64,000 bases of DNA. Origin: Hepsetus odoe. Its lineage: Eukaryota; Chordata; Actinopteri; Characiformes; Hepsetidae. Both the position numbers and the translations under genes were made by a program. Location of the stretch: NCBI GenBank assembly GCA_017165825.1, contig CM029367.1, positions 22,898,739 to 22,962,738 of the forward strand, given 5' to 3'. This document shows, piece after piece, positions 24,320-36,760 of the stretch; position 1 is the first letter of the stretch, and each line of letters starts with the position of its first letter. The notes beneath the pieces were generated by a model. It worked only from the letters and a program-made list of their open reading frames with translations, did no database searches and was not told the origin of the DNA.

Positions 24320-26997
24320 TTAAACCAAGTCCAGTTCTATGGTGAGTTTGGGTAGGGCAGTCTGTAGTCTGTCTGTTGTTTTCTCTTTCTCCTTTATTCC
24401 TGGCAGGTCACTGAGGAATAAATACTCCAGATTCCTGAAAGTAAAAATACACTAGAACTGAACTATTCGGTGGACACATTGTAGTATTTAAAGCATAAAT
24501 AAGGAGTTTAAATGTCCCCAGATTAATTATTAGAGCGAATGTATTTATTTATTTATTTATTCTGATGGTGTATTGTGTAATAGTTAAAGCAGTAACTTCC
24601 AAGGTAAACAGTTTTAAATCATATGCTATAGTGCCTTCTGCACAGTACTGTATTTTTCTTCTTACCTCAAGTGATGAAGACTGATGATGCCTTTATCTGT
24701 CACGTTGCCACAGGAGACGATTAACATCCTCCTCATGCTGGCCTGGAGGTTCTCTGTCTGACTTAAGCGCTCCAGGCATGTGTCCTCTATATATATACAC
24801 TTATTCAGCTTTATCTCCTCTACATGCTCCAGACCATCTGTACAGACGCAATCACGCAAACATGAATATTTTATCTACTTACCCATAGTCCAGATCCTAT
24901 GCACCAAATCACACACGAGTTCACAAAGAAAGGGTGAATAGTATTGTGTAAACAATGAACTTGCTCTGAGAGTCATAGCATGTCATTTATTGTCCAAGCA
25001 TAAGTTCATGTCTTTGGTGTAGGTTTCTGTCGCTTGCATAGATGTGACTGCAAACAAAACAATCAATTTCACAACACATTTTAAGGGGTGTTTAAATTCT
25101 TTGAAATCAATTACCACTACCATTACTCATAGGAGTAAGCTCTCGCTTGGACTCCTGACCACAGATGGCTGTGGCTTAAAGTGTGACATAAGATCTTTAA
25201 AATAACTACTTTATAATTGTAATTGTAATATATAATTTCTTTAGAAAACAAACATCAGTGCCCTTAATATTGTAATCCCTGCATGTTGGGGGGTGTTGGT
25301 GTGTACCATGTCCTGAAGTGGCTCCTGAAGTGTCAGCAGTCAGGCCTGCTGCAGGGGTGTGTGTTGTATATGTGAAGAGGTGTAGGGTTGTACTGTGTAT
25401 GTATGAGGAGGTGCAGGGGTGATGAGGTACAGGGTTGCTTTAAGGCCATGGACCAGTGCTGACTGTCTTAATGAAAAGCATCCCTTTGCTAAGTGTCACT
25501 CTACACGCCTAAACGCACACACATTCTCACATACTTTCCCTCTCTTGACCACCCCCTCTTCAGACAAATGAAACTCAGCACTCTACCATACCCTCACCTG
25601 ACACACACACAGCTGAAACAATCTCTTTCACACTGCTTTGACTGAATCCTCACTCCAAGACACACACAAACACAGACACTGTCCCTCTACAGGCTCATCT
25701 TAATGCATGTTTCGTCATTCTTTCCCACATATCGATCTCTTACTGGCACACCTAAAACACACACATGCACACACACCCTCTCTCTTCTTTCTCACCTCTC
25801 AACCTGACAAGGTCACTCTCGGTCGGACGTTTTTTCAGTGCGTCATACTCAGCAGCACCTGCTGATAAATTATCCCTTGCTCTGGATAACAGTGGCATTC
25901 AGAAGACTAAAACAGAGTGTGGATTTAATTTGACCCATTTATCATAATGCTTTAGATCTCAAAAAATAAACAACAAATAATCAGAGCCATGATAGTCATG
26001 AGACAAGACTTTTCTACGCTGCCCATGAAAAGAAAACATGTCTTTTCTGACTGTTCATGCAGCTTAAGCAAGGACAAAGACATGTGTACAGTTTTTGCAA
26101 CACCCAGCTTCAAATGTATCAGGAAGAACGAATTTTGCTTAAATACTCAATTGGCAGGTTTCTTTTCCAAACTCCATCTAAAGGCACACAATAAAACTGT
26201 AGGAAGTTTTGTCATAAATGTGTTGTGCAAATTGGTACTCCCAGGGTAGTACTGTCATAAATATTAATGTGTGATTTTTTTTGTTTTGTTTTCTAAACAT
26301 GCCTAGCTTATCTCTGCAAACTCACTAAAGAAAGCATGCTCACAAAAACTAGATGTTCTCAAAAATGCATTTCCTTCATGCATATGTGCTCTTCACTCAC
26401 TCAAGTGATCAAAGCCCCGGTACATGATGCAGGACTCTGTGGCGTCGATGGCCTGAATCTGGTACCTTCCCAGTGGTCCTGTCGGGAGCCCATTATAGTC
26501 ATACTGCCAGCGGTCGAAACCACGGAACCGGACCTTTGCCCCACATCTCAGGAGCCACTCAGCAGCTGCACGGTCTGGACCAACTGCCTTAATCCGCTCA
26601 TAATCAACTCTGCAGACACAGAAAGGTTATTCATACTTTACAAATCCCAATGCATAATGTAAGAGGTCAGAATATTTGATCTTTATTTTTATTGCTTCAA
26701 TGAACTGAGGCATGTGGCTGCAGATCTGCATGATATCCTTTAAAAAGAAGTGGTGAGGAGTGGATTTAAAGGCCACTCATGTCCCGCCCTTGACTCTTAG
26801 TCAGCACTGATCCAATGCACATAAATAGTGTCTTCACAGAGAATGTGCGTTTCTCAACGTGAAAACAGCATGGGATGTGTAAACCTTCATTACTTGTTGA
26901 ATACAGCGTTGAGCCAGCCCCAGAACGCTCTGCTGCCCCCTGGCGGTCCAGAGTGGGAATTGAACACCGAGCGCGCTGTGCAGCTGAGGAGTCTCAT
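24320..26997 (-). CDS. dmac2l: dmac2l (atp5s), distal membrane-arm assembly component 2-like / ATP synthase subunit s (complete coding sequence)
   Basis: Four reverse-strand exons: 26894-26997, 26401-26609, 24666-24837, 24320-24434 (stop TAA 24320-24322); phases agree and give 199 aa, matching the family length of about 200. DMAC2L, also called factor B or ATP5S, is a mitochondrial leucine-rich-repeat protein tied to ATP synthase and inner-membrane complex biology. The first 25 residues have several Arg and no acidic residue, as in a mitochondrial presequence, followed by the conserved FWGWLNAVFNKVDYERI block, then RAAAEWLLRCGA, QAIDATESCIM, LEHVEEIKLNKC and SCGNVTDKGI, the LRR-like core. The start at 26997 has G at -3. 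An untranslated first exon probably lies upstream, since an acceptor precedes 27004. It converges with cdkl1, as in human. Confidence 0.93.
24835..26400 (-). other. dmac2l intron, 1.56 kb
   Basis: A single intron separates the exons 26401-26609 and 24666-24837. It contains G-rich and CA-rich patches at about 25280-25780 and no recognised element. Confidence 0.6.
26933..26946 (-). promoter_or_regulatory. CTCF-like motif inside dmac2l coding sequence
   Basis: The reverse strand reads CCGCCAGGGGGCAG, close to the CTCF core consensus (CCGCGNGGNGGCAG or CCASYAGRKGGCRS). It falls in the first coding exon, in the segment coding for the Gly-Pro-rich end of the presequence. Confidence 0.45.
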
Positions 26998-27229
26998 TGC
27001 TCGGCTGTAAAAACACAGTGAAACACACGCTGATCAGTTTGCACAAACCATAGGATCACGATTAAAGAACTTAACGATTCAAACGTCCAGTTGTTTTATT
27101 TAAGGCTGTGTCAGAATGTTAGTAAAGTAAAGCGCAGTCCTGATTGTTCTAGAGAGAGTCGGAGGATGTTGTGGTGTTGTGGTTTCCTGCAGTCGTTTTA
27201 ATTTTCTGCGATGTGGTGGGAGGATCCCG

Positions 27230-27440
27230 CCCATCCAGCTAAAGTCGCCATATCGCGAAACCTGTTTTTTTAAATTTTTTTTTATTAGATGTAACGTGGA
27301 TGTTCGGCGTGTGTTATTTCTCTATCTACTGCAGGTTCACCTCTCCTCTCCTGAACGTTACTATTTACTTCCAGCCTGCGCCGCGTTCCTGTCTTTCAGC
27401 TACGTCATCTCCTCCTGCTCTCCGATTGGTCAATGAGCGA
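27230..27440 (-). promoter_or_regulatory. dmac2l: dmac2l promoter candidate
   Basis: A locally CpG-rich patch upstream of dmac2l contains, on the reverse strand, CCAAT at 27425-27429, an ETS-like GGAAGT near 27370, and a YY1-like ATATGGCGAC near 27246-27255. CCAAT, ETS and YY1 sites are usual in promoters of nuclear genes for mitochondrial proteins. The start site is not fixed. Confidence 0.5.
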
Positions 27441-27589
27441 AAGCCACAGATAGTTTGAACTAGAGTTTCAACTAGCACTGATTTACACACAAAACCAGTT
27501 TTTTTTTTCTCATTTGTATACACAATGTTCAGTGTAAAATTATCCAAAGCTTTCTTCTTCTTCCTGTCTATTCATATATAGAGAGACAA

Positions 27590-28450
27590 GACATTCGCAG
27601 CTGATCCTTTAGGTCCTGTAAGTTCAGAGTTGAGCTCCCATGGCTTGGGCTTGTTTGTTCCAAAGATGCTTGATCAGATGGAGACCTGGGAAATTTCAAA
27701 TCAAAAAGGTCAAATCAACACCTTCAACTCTTTCACTCTCTCTAAACCATACTGAACCATTTTTGCAGCGTGACAGAGCACAGTATCCTGCTGGAAAATG
27801 ACACTGCATTTTGAAAGACTGCTGCCATGAGAGGGAAACAGCACAACATACAGTGAACCACAACACAATGACGCCTGCATTTCACCCATACACAGCATCC
27901 GGGGAGCAGTGATGGGGACGGAACCTTACTCAAGGGTACCTCAGGGCAACCTACTGATCTGGGATTTGAACCCACAATCTTCTGATCCTGCGGCCTAGTC
28001 TTTAACCACGAATCACTAGACCACCTCTGCCCCAAAGAGCACCCCTGGTCTGAAACAGTTCTGACTGGTGCCATGTGTGAAGGCAGCATCCAGATGAGTC
28101 CCAGGACTGAAGGTTCCCCAGCAGAGCACTGCTCAGAGCACCACACTCATCCCTAACTCTTACACAGGTAAGCAATGAACACACACCTGGCCATCCACAT
28201 GACATTAAAGAAAATGGGATTCATCATGAGGTCACCTTCTGGAATGGCTTCATAGTCCAGTTCTGATGCCCATGTGCTCACTGTAAGGACACCTGTCAGC
28301 AAAAGCAAACGGACAGATCTGTGGCTACACTTTTGGTGAATACCAACCAATTCATACTGGGAACACCGCAAAAAGACCTGCTGTTTGGGCGAAGTTTGAT
28401 CCAGGTGTCTTGCCATTAGTTTGGTTTTAGTCAAAGCCACTCAGAACTTT
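27590..28450 (-). mobile_element. Tc1/mariner transposon remnant interrupted by a SINE
   Basis: On the reverse strand, pieces of one Tc1-type transposase appear in order: MARHLDQTSPKQQ (28410 region, helix-turn-helix part), the block around ELDYEAIPEGD, a central block near 28150-28050, then after an insertion FQQDTVLCHAAKMVQ near 27790 (the QQDNAPCHTAK-type catalytic block) and LQDLKDQLRM near 27600. All frames are broken. The gap between the third and fourth blocks is filled by a tRNA-derived SINE (separate entry). Confidence 0.75.
27860..28040 (-). mobile_element. tRNA-derived SINE nested in a Tc1 remnant
   Basis: On the reverse strand, a tRNA-like head (gtggtctagtgattcg, then a good B box GGTTCAAATCCC at 27962-27973) is followed by a body with ggtacccttgagtaaggt and a tail region ending near 27860. 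The same family is seen at 29030-29280 (opposite strand) and 62740-62870. Confidence 0.75.
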
Positions 28451-28639
28451 CCCAACTGTCCTGCTTCCATCACTTCAAGAATAGACGGTTCAGTTACTGC
28501 TTAATACATCCATCCCTCTGGCAAAATTCAAAACAAGTACATGATACAAGTACCTTAGCTGTTAACTGTACCCTGATACCCTGACAATCTGGGACATGCC
28601 TGCTTCTTGCTTTAGGTTTCCCTCAGAAACAGGATTTTA

Positions 28640-28970
28640 ACTTTAGTGACGTATCAACCCGCGAACAGAGGCCAGAGAGCTCAATCAGGACGAGAGGGTG
28701 CACTGCCACCGTTTCCCGGACGGCTTGTAGACAGTATTAATCCAATCAGAGCTGGGCGAGAATGCTAATTAGACACGGTTAGACGCGGTTGTCCAACGAC
28801 TTTCTACCTAAAAAGCCTCTCTGTCCATTTGAGATCGCTGTAATTGCCAACGCTGAACTTCAGCACGCAGCACATGTTTCTGACTGTGGTGCGCACAGCG
28901 CTCGTGAGCTCCATCGACTTCTCTGGTGCCGATTGTCTTGCCTTTCTTTATCTTCAATGCGTTTCAAAGT
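28640..28970. promoter_or_regulatory. Promoter-like GC-richer island without a gene
   Basis: CpG-containing sequence with a TGACGTAT CRE-like site near 28650 and a perfect CCAATCAG box near 28743-28750. The neighbouring frames give no recognisable protein, and no snRNA or tRNA fold was recognised. It may be a promoter of a non-coding transcript or an eroded gene start. Confidence 0.3.
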
Positions 28971-29029
28971 GATTATACATACATACAAACATACACATAT
29001 ATATATATAAATAAAGCATTGCTATAAGA

Positions 29030-29280
29030 CAGTTAGTGGTCTAGTGGTTTGGGAGTTGGCCGATCGGAAGGTCGTGGGTTTGACCTACAGTCCAGTAGGT
29101 TACTCTGAACTACCCTTGAGCAAGGTACTGTCCCCATCACTGCTCCCGGGGCGTTTAAATAGCTGCCCCCTGCTGCATGTGAGTGCATGGGTAAAATGCA
29201 GAGGTTGTATTTTGTTGTTTCTCACTGTGTGCTGTGCTGTGCTGTGTTTCACAATGACAAGTTGTCACTCTCACATCTCT
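29030..29280 (+). mobile_element. tRNA-derived SINE
   Basis: The plus strand carries ttagtggtctagtggttt (box A region), a decayed B box GGTTTGACC near 29078-29086, the family body cccttgagcaaggtactg, and a tail with gctgtgctgtgctgtg. It is in inverted orientation to the family member at 27860-28040. Confidence 0.7.
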
Positions 29281-29689
29281 AGAAATAACAATATTGTACT
29301 TCAGGGTACAAAACTAATTTGTAAGAAAAAACCTAAATCATTAAATACAAAAAAAAAAAAGAAATATTATACAGCAAAGGTATAAAGTGCTGTAGTTACA
29401 TATGTTTTTAAGAATATTGCAAATAAAAGCAAGTGTAGATAAGTTATTGTGTGTGTTTGCTTGCACATCTTATTTACGCTTAATCATTTAGAAAATGTTG
29501 TTGACCTTAAAGGAGACTTTACAAGTGAAAAAACATTGGAGTCATGTTTGTTATTATTACAATGATTAATGTTGCTGTTGTTCAGATTATGATCATTATG
29601 ATAATGTTAATATTATGGCGATGATGAGGGTTATTGTTATTATTATATTATCATTATTATAAATGTGCTTGTTGATTTGGTTGTGCATC

Positions 29690-30272
29690 CGAATACTTTT
29701 GGACACGCTGTTTATATTGCGTAGGGGTGCGCGTGAAGGGTGACGTGGCAGCTGTCCGCTCGTGAACGCGCCTCGGCGTGGTGCCCTTCGAAAGCCACGC
29801 CCACTTTAGAGAGCGGAGGGTTTACGTCATTGACTTCGCCTGGCGGCGCGTGTTGGTGTTTCTCACAGACATTTTCACCGCAGAGGTTCGTTTGTGTTTT
29901 TCTCAGCAGAATTCCGGGAGGACACCGTGCGTTTAAAGAGGGGTGAACGTAGCATTATACCGGTTTCACAATTTCAGAGTCTGCCCTCGGTTTCCACGGC
30001 TTTTGTTGGAACCGTAGTGGCTCAGCGCGCAGCCGCAGTGTTTTTTTTCCTCCAGACCAGCTCGGCGGTGTTGTTATTCTGGTTGCTGTGCTGTGCGGTG
30101 CTGTGCGGCTAAAGCTCAGTTTGTTGGTCTGCGCGGCGAACAGTGAGCAGCCCCTTTAAGTTGTGGGCTCTTTGGGCAGGAAAGGCCGGCCGGCCGTCTG
30201 TCGATGAGAGATCGGAGGTCTCTGACGGGAGAAAGCTGAAGGACAACCCGCGCGGAGAGCATCGACAGACAG
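29690..30272 (+). promoter_or_regulatory. klc4: Probable klc4 CpG-rich promoter and untranslated first exon
   Basis: Strongly CpG-rich sequence on the correct side of klc4, with an ATF/CREB-like TTACGTCA at 29822-29829. A candidate splice donor cagacag-GTTTGT occurs at 30273. The klc4 start-codon exon at 39692 begins right after an acceptor, so an upstream untranslated exon is required; this is the nearest GC-rich candidate. The link is inferred. Confidence 0.45.
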
Positions 30273-33200
30273 GTTTGTCCTGGTGGCGAGGTTTTCTGAC
30301 TAACACTCGGCTAATGTTAGCCGCCGACCATGCTTTCCGTTTATGTGTGCCAACCTTTATTTATATTTATTATGCGACATGCTCTCCCCAACCACGGATT
30401 TATCGCCCTGTAGTCCGGTGAACAGACTTTATCAGACATGTCGTTTAACTCGCTAGTTTACCTCTTAGCCGCCTTGGCTAACATTGGGTGTTAGCCGTGC
30501 TGTCAATGCTAGCCGGTGTTAGCCAGCTGCCACTCCTTTCAGAAGTGTTTCACTGTACAGACTCTTTGGCCAGTACATTAAATACTCGTGTGGGTTTAAG
30601 GCAGAGTGCACATTTATAACCGACCCCCATACTGACAGTAGAGAGAGACCCAGTTCATTTAGTGAAAGGACCTGTAAGTTTGTCGGTGATCCTGCAAATG
30701 GTGTAAACACAATGACCAGGTAACTGACACAAATAATGGACACATCAGCAAATTACCTCATGAACATGTTTTGTTTGCAAGAACTGATTTGATGGGTCGT
30801 CTTTGTGATTCTCTCCTCAGTCTTTCAGGTTCTTCTCTAGGACTGTTTTCAAATATCAAGATCATGTTAACAAACAAAAGCACTTTTCTCAGAGAGGGAG
30901 TCTGTTCCAGCAGATTAAGGGGAAGAATTTGGGGATAATGTCCAAAAATATCTGCAAATCAAATAATTAAGGGAACATTTTCTAATTACATTTATCTTGA
31001 TTAAAATGCAATTGATCAGTAATTCGATTGCAACTTAAATGTGGTTTTTGTCGCTTGACAAGCTTAGCATAATTAAATTTAAATGACTAATGAGCTCTTC
31101 CAGTAAGAACTTGCCAGTATTGGTTGATGTGGGATAGGCTTAAAATTGCAGTATCTGCAAATTCTGATTTTGGAAATAAAACTATTCATTGTTCAGCTTT
31201 ATTGCCGATGTGAATGTTTTCACATTGTCTGTTTGAGTCCTAGCTGTTTCAACCTGGATCCTTTCCATTTTTCATGGAAGTTTTCATACCCATTGCTATG
31301 GGAGCTCTGGTTTTCTTACACAGTCTCAAGGCATGCATGTCTGGTGGAATTGGAGATTCTAAATTGTCCATAAGTGTGTACTTAAGTGTGTTTTTTCAGT
31401 GTGTAGACCCTGTGATGGGCTTCTGACCTGTCCTTGGTGTTTCGCCTTTTGTCCAAAAGGTTCAGATGAAGCTTTGTGGCTCATTCAAGTATCTTGTTCT
31501 TTATGTCGTGGGCTGATGTTGTACCGGAAGTTCTTTTAAATCTAAGCTTGGCGCTGAATATTGCTTGAGTAGTCTCAGTTAGCGCGAGTGTTCTAATGTT
31601 GTTGTTTTTTTTTTCTTTCAAACATGTACATGATTGGTTTTAGTGTTTGATTTCAGTCAACTCTTCTGGTAGTCCTAAGCTTTCATTTTCATGTTTTCGC
31701 ACCACCCTGTTCATCCTGTAGTGTTATGTATTTTACCTTCATTTTATTTCAGACCATCTATTGCTGTTGTTGTAGACTAGGTATGTGCAGTTATCTTGCT
31801 GCACCTTTTCGGTTTCTAGATCAAACAAGTCTGTAACTGTTTTATGCAGCTTAAGTGGCATGAAGGTGACTTTGTATTTTTTTTTTTTTTTTTTTTTTGC
31901 ACTGAGAAGTTCAATAACTTGCCATAAACTGTATTAAGGTAGGATCTCTAGAGGTTGCTTGGCTAAATCAGCATTTAGGATCTCATTTTTAACCACTATG
32001 GATAAGAATGTCACCAAGGGTTATGGGCAGGCTTGAGGAGCCTGTTTTTTCTCAGTGAGACCCACTGGCTCAGAAATAAAGGTTAATTCTTTGGGCAGGT
32101 GTATTTTCTTTTTTCAACCCACATTGTTTAACAATGAGTACTTGTTCATTTCTGACAGTAGTAATTATCAAACTATATGGACATTTATTATTGTGCCTTA
32201 CATCAAAATAGTGTTGTAGTCTTGTTACCATAAAGTGCTCACATCACACAAGCAAAACATTCACCATGTGTTTCTCAATGTCAGAAGCTGCTTGTTCATT
32301 TCCACAGCCTTGTGTCATTCTTTACTGTTTCTTGTTGAGCATAACAGCGACTCTGTTTAGTGCTGCTGGGTGGCAGGGTGACAGCATACAGCAGAGTCGT
32401 TGCACAGCTCATCCATCTTCTGTGGCAGTGCAGGAAAAACGTGCACTGTGTGTAGGGTGTTTGTGTGGAACTGAGTGAGCTTCTTTGGTATTCATTATGT
32501 GTGTGAAAAAGATTTAGGGTTGTATAAGTATTCATATTAATATGACTTGGTACAGTATGATTCAAATACAGTAAGATCATAGACTTTCACAAATATTGGC
32601 CTACTTGACCAATCAAAAAGGTGCGACTGTGGATGTATTTATTATGAACTGATTGCATTTTAGTTGATCAGTGGAAGTGTTTTTACACTCTTTTCTTGGG
32701 CATCAGTTTTGTTTCTGGCTTGAACATGTACTTGCAAACCCTAAACGGGTAAGTAGTAATTTCCTTAGAAAACTTTGTATTTAAATGCATTTGTTCAAAG
32801 GAAATGGTCTGTTTTACTTTGTTGCTTTTGCCATTTGCTGTGGCCTTGTTCTGCCTATAAGATTTTAGTAATAACAAAATTTAAACGTACAATTTCCTTA
32901 CATCTGGATGTCAATGTTGTGTGGTGTTTCAGTTAGCACATTACATATTGTACAGTGTAATATATAGATCAGGACCCCTGTACTTTGCCTGTACTTTTTG
33001 TGAGAAGTTATATAAAGGAGAGCAGGCCTGTGTCCCATTCACTTCCCCCTCTGGCTCAGTTGTCTTTCCGGATGAACCACACCCTGCCTAAATACTCAGC
33101 TGTCTGTCTTCCCTCCCTTGTGCCCATTTGCCTGCCTACCATCCTCTCTTTGTCTCTGCTTTACTGAGTTATCCCCCACCCCCAACAACTGAATATAAAA

Positions 33201-33589
33201 AGGTGTGTATATTTTGCATATGCTGTGTCCAGGACACTGAGAGATAATTGTGGTTATAATGCACACATTGAAAGAAAGCATTCAGCGGAAATGGTTTAAA
33301 AGACTGGCACGAGTCCAGACATGAGCCCCTGATGATAGTGGAAACACAGTGGTGCAACAACAGATAATCTTCAGTTATCTCTCTTGTTCTCATAAATTTG
33401 TTTCTGGTCATGCTTGTGTGAAACTGCACCACACAAAAAAATGTTAACATTAATTCTTTTGAAATAAAAATAACTTTTATTTGTAGTTTTTTTTTTACAT
33501 TTTTTTTTTAATTAAATCTAAAATATTTACTATAAATTATAAAAATGAGAAAGCCAGTTGTACAGATACAGAGGGCTGCACAATAAAGA

Positions 33590-34160
33590 GCTCTCCCTTA
33601 CCAGCATTATCCAGCCTTATCTCTTGTCAAACTTTGTGAGTGCTGTTGAACTGTCAGAAATGCAAATGAAGTTGGGATGTGATGAAGAGACTGAGGAGGG
33701 GTCAGTGGAAGAAGAAAAACAACCTAGGGGTGATTAGCATCACCCTCAGGATGAGGGGTCAGAGAGGTTATTGAGCAGCAGTGTGAGGAAGAAAAAAAAA
33801 AAAAAAAGAACAGTATGTAGTAGATGGGGATGGGATTGCTGATCTACGCAGGTGACTCAAACCTGGAGCAGCCGAGGAACAGTATGGACCAGCAGCACTA
33901 TCTACAGCTTGTTTCTCTCCTGGGGTTGCATTAGCACATCTGCTCTGGCCTCAACATCTTTCCTCTTGCAAAATCACACAGGCATTGTTTTCTGCTCTCC
34001 AGTTACTGCAGTATCCCCTATGTACAAACACAATTAAATTAGGGGGGAAAAGATGGCAAGAGAGCTTAATTATCAAGAGTATATTGGTATGCAAATCTCT
34101 CTTCAGAGTTTCTTAGATAAATTCTCTATTTTTCTACACTGCTGCATTTGCATCCGAATG
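33590..34160. promoter_or_regulatory. Candidate enhancer with three octamer (POU) sites
   Basis: ATGCAAAT occurs at 33660-33667 and 34089-34096 and as its complement ATTTGCAT at 34146-34153. A SOX-like ACAATAA near 33580 and GATA-like cttatct near 33620 lie close by. It sits in the presumed klc4 intron 1. Enhancer activity is inferred only from motif clustering. Confidence 0.35.
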
Positions 34161-36414
34161 TTTGGCTGAGCAAAGGGCTTTGTCTTTACAGGGAATCCAG
34201 CCCTGAAGGTGGCTTTTGTCTGATCGAGGGGTGGTGAGGGGAAAGGATTCGGTGAGGAGAGAGCAGGGGTCTTTTTTTTTCCAAAGTGGTAAGTTTGCTC
34301 TAAAATTGTATGAGTTATAATCATAAGTGTAATGGTAGTATTAATTGTGATAATAAAAACAGCTGTGCCTGTTTAGCACCTTTTACAACTAGAATAAAGA
34401 TGAAAGATAACACTGAAGTAAAATAATATTAAAAGCTGAAATGAAAAACTGAAATGAACATTTCAATAAAAACGATTTAAATCAAAAGATGTATGAAGGG
34501 ATTGAAGTGTACAATAAAACAATCTTGAGTGTAATCTTTCTCATTTTACATGGTTACCTCTTATTTATGTTTGGCTGTGGGCAATTCTACATGTATCTGA
34601 AATATTTGAACACAGTTGCTTTTTCCTGTGTTGTGCATGTTTTGCGATCTTTGATTCTGCAGTGGCTCGGTGTCTAAGAGCAGGCATTCACTCATTCACT
34701 CCCCTCCCCCTCTCCCTGCACAGAGGGTGGGGCTCCTGATGACTCTGGGATGCTAAAAGAGGCTGTGAGAAGGTCATCCTTCTGCTTCCTCCACAGCACA
34801 TACACGTAGCTGTGTGTTCAATTCTAAAATCTCAAATTTCAGTCTTATATTAGTTGTTGTTATTGGGATTAGCCTTGTGGGTGGATATTGTTGCGGCGGT
34901 AACAGGTCTGGGGCGTGCTGCCCGTGTCTGAGTCATTGTTCTATCATCGTTCTGCTCTGCTTGGCTATGAGGCTCGGCTGCTGACGCTGAGGTAGGCTGC
35001 TCATTATCACTACTTTCCACAGCCATAACTGTTACTGGGATAGCAAGTGTCAGAGACAGTTAATGACAGTCTCACCCCAAATTAGTAGTTTAAATGAGGG
35101 ATTCATTTTTACAACACCACATAAGAACTGATGGGGTACTTTCTTGCGCCGCATTTCTGTTGTAATAAAAGCTTTTAAATGACTTTAGGTTTTCCACCAC
35201 ACAAGGATAGCTGTCAAGTTTTATTGTGAAGCCAACAGGATTTTTCTTTTCTCATTGTGTTGTCTGATTATACTTTTTTCCTTCTTGCTTTTAAAGCCCA
35301 CTAGACATTTGTGATTTTTAAGTTATGCTGTTGTTGTTTCCTTTGCTGAACAGTTGCCTCTGCTTCACAACTGAGGAGAATGTCGAGTGTGTTGGTTTGT
35401 TTCTTAAGATTCCTAAGTTTCTCGGGTTTTAACAATTATTTTTATTTATTTATTTTTTTCAAGGAAGATAATTTTTGTCATAAATTTTTGTTTTGGCTAC
35501 TTCAAATGGTAAAACCAAATGGAACCACATTTGTTATGCTGATTATGCCATTACATTGTTTATTCACTGCAACTGTGTGGTTTTTTTCAATTACTTGCTC
35601 TGACATTAAGAACTAGTTATTAGCAGGCAAAATCTGTATGGTCAGTTATATGTTCATCTCTTCTGGTTTAGCTGTTTGAGACTGCTACTATTATGAGAGC
35701 ATCCTTTGTGCTGACATTAAGCCTCCTTTGCCTTCTGATGCTAAAAGCTCATTGATTGACAAGGCCTAGTGCCAGATTTACATATACCTGTGATCACAGA
35801 AAGAGCTTATTTTCCCTGCAGTATTAGTGAGGATATGGAAAATGCTTTGATGTCACGTAAGGCACCTCAGGCATTGGGCTCAAATTTAGGTATGCTTGTT
35901 GCAGATAAGGTACATACTGTGGTTTATGTAAACAATGACCTAGTTACACTAGTTAGTGAAACATTTCCATACAGACTCCAAAGAATTTAAACACATGATC
36001 ATTACTTTATCTGACAGATGTGTTTTTGTTTATAATGTGCATTTGGAGGAAAAGTCTTGAGTGGCTTTTCTGTTGATTGACATCTTGATTTTTAGCTTTG
36101 AGTGAAAATATGAGCAAAAACACTGGTTCATGTACATGCTACTTGCATTTGCTTCAGCTATATAGATAAGAAATAAACAAATAGTTTCTTGTGCTCTCTA
36201 AATGGGTATAAATGTGTTATAACTTCACTGTGACTGAATTAACATCTCAGGTTGATCTTTATTTTGCACAGAAAACCTGTGCGTTGTAAATTGTTTGCTT
36301 GACCTGACTCTTAAACCTGCTATAGTTTGGTCCTTTAGGTGGATAACTGATACTGAGGTTTCTCAATATTTTCATCCCCTTTGGTCTTTAATAAGTGATA
36401 AATAATTAATGTCA

Positions 36415-36760
36415 GGGAGTGGCCCAGCTGAGCGTTGTCCCTGTTTTCGATAGATCACGTGTTTGATCCCTGGTGGTAACATAGCCATCTGTTGCCAGGT
36501 GTCCACTATTGGCTTTACTTTCCCGTGAGGAGCAGGATGACCCCACCTCTTCCCATATCACTCCAAGCTCAATGCCAGCCAACCTGATACTTAGTGGAAT
36601 TAACAGAATTGGCTGTTACTTCCACAAGCACCAATGGCTTAGCGGTTGTGGGAGTTTGAAAAGATTTAGTGGTACTTCACGTGTCTTGGAGAAAGCACAT
36701 GCAAGCCCTCACCCTCCCAGTGTTGGGGGTTTTGTGTGATAAGAGGTTGTCCTAGCTAGT
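36415..36760 (+). mobile_element. SINE-like repeat, tRNA-derived
   Basis: A box-A-like gtggcccagctgagcg and a B-box-like GTTTGATCCC at 36461-36470 are spaced as in tRNA-derived SINEs. The downstream body is diverged and its end is uncertain. Confidence 0.5.

Noticed and set aside
28789..29010. 73-codon frame near the orphan island
   Set aside because: No homology recognised, and it ends in an AT microsatellite.
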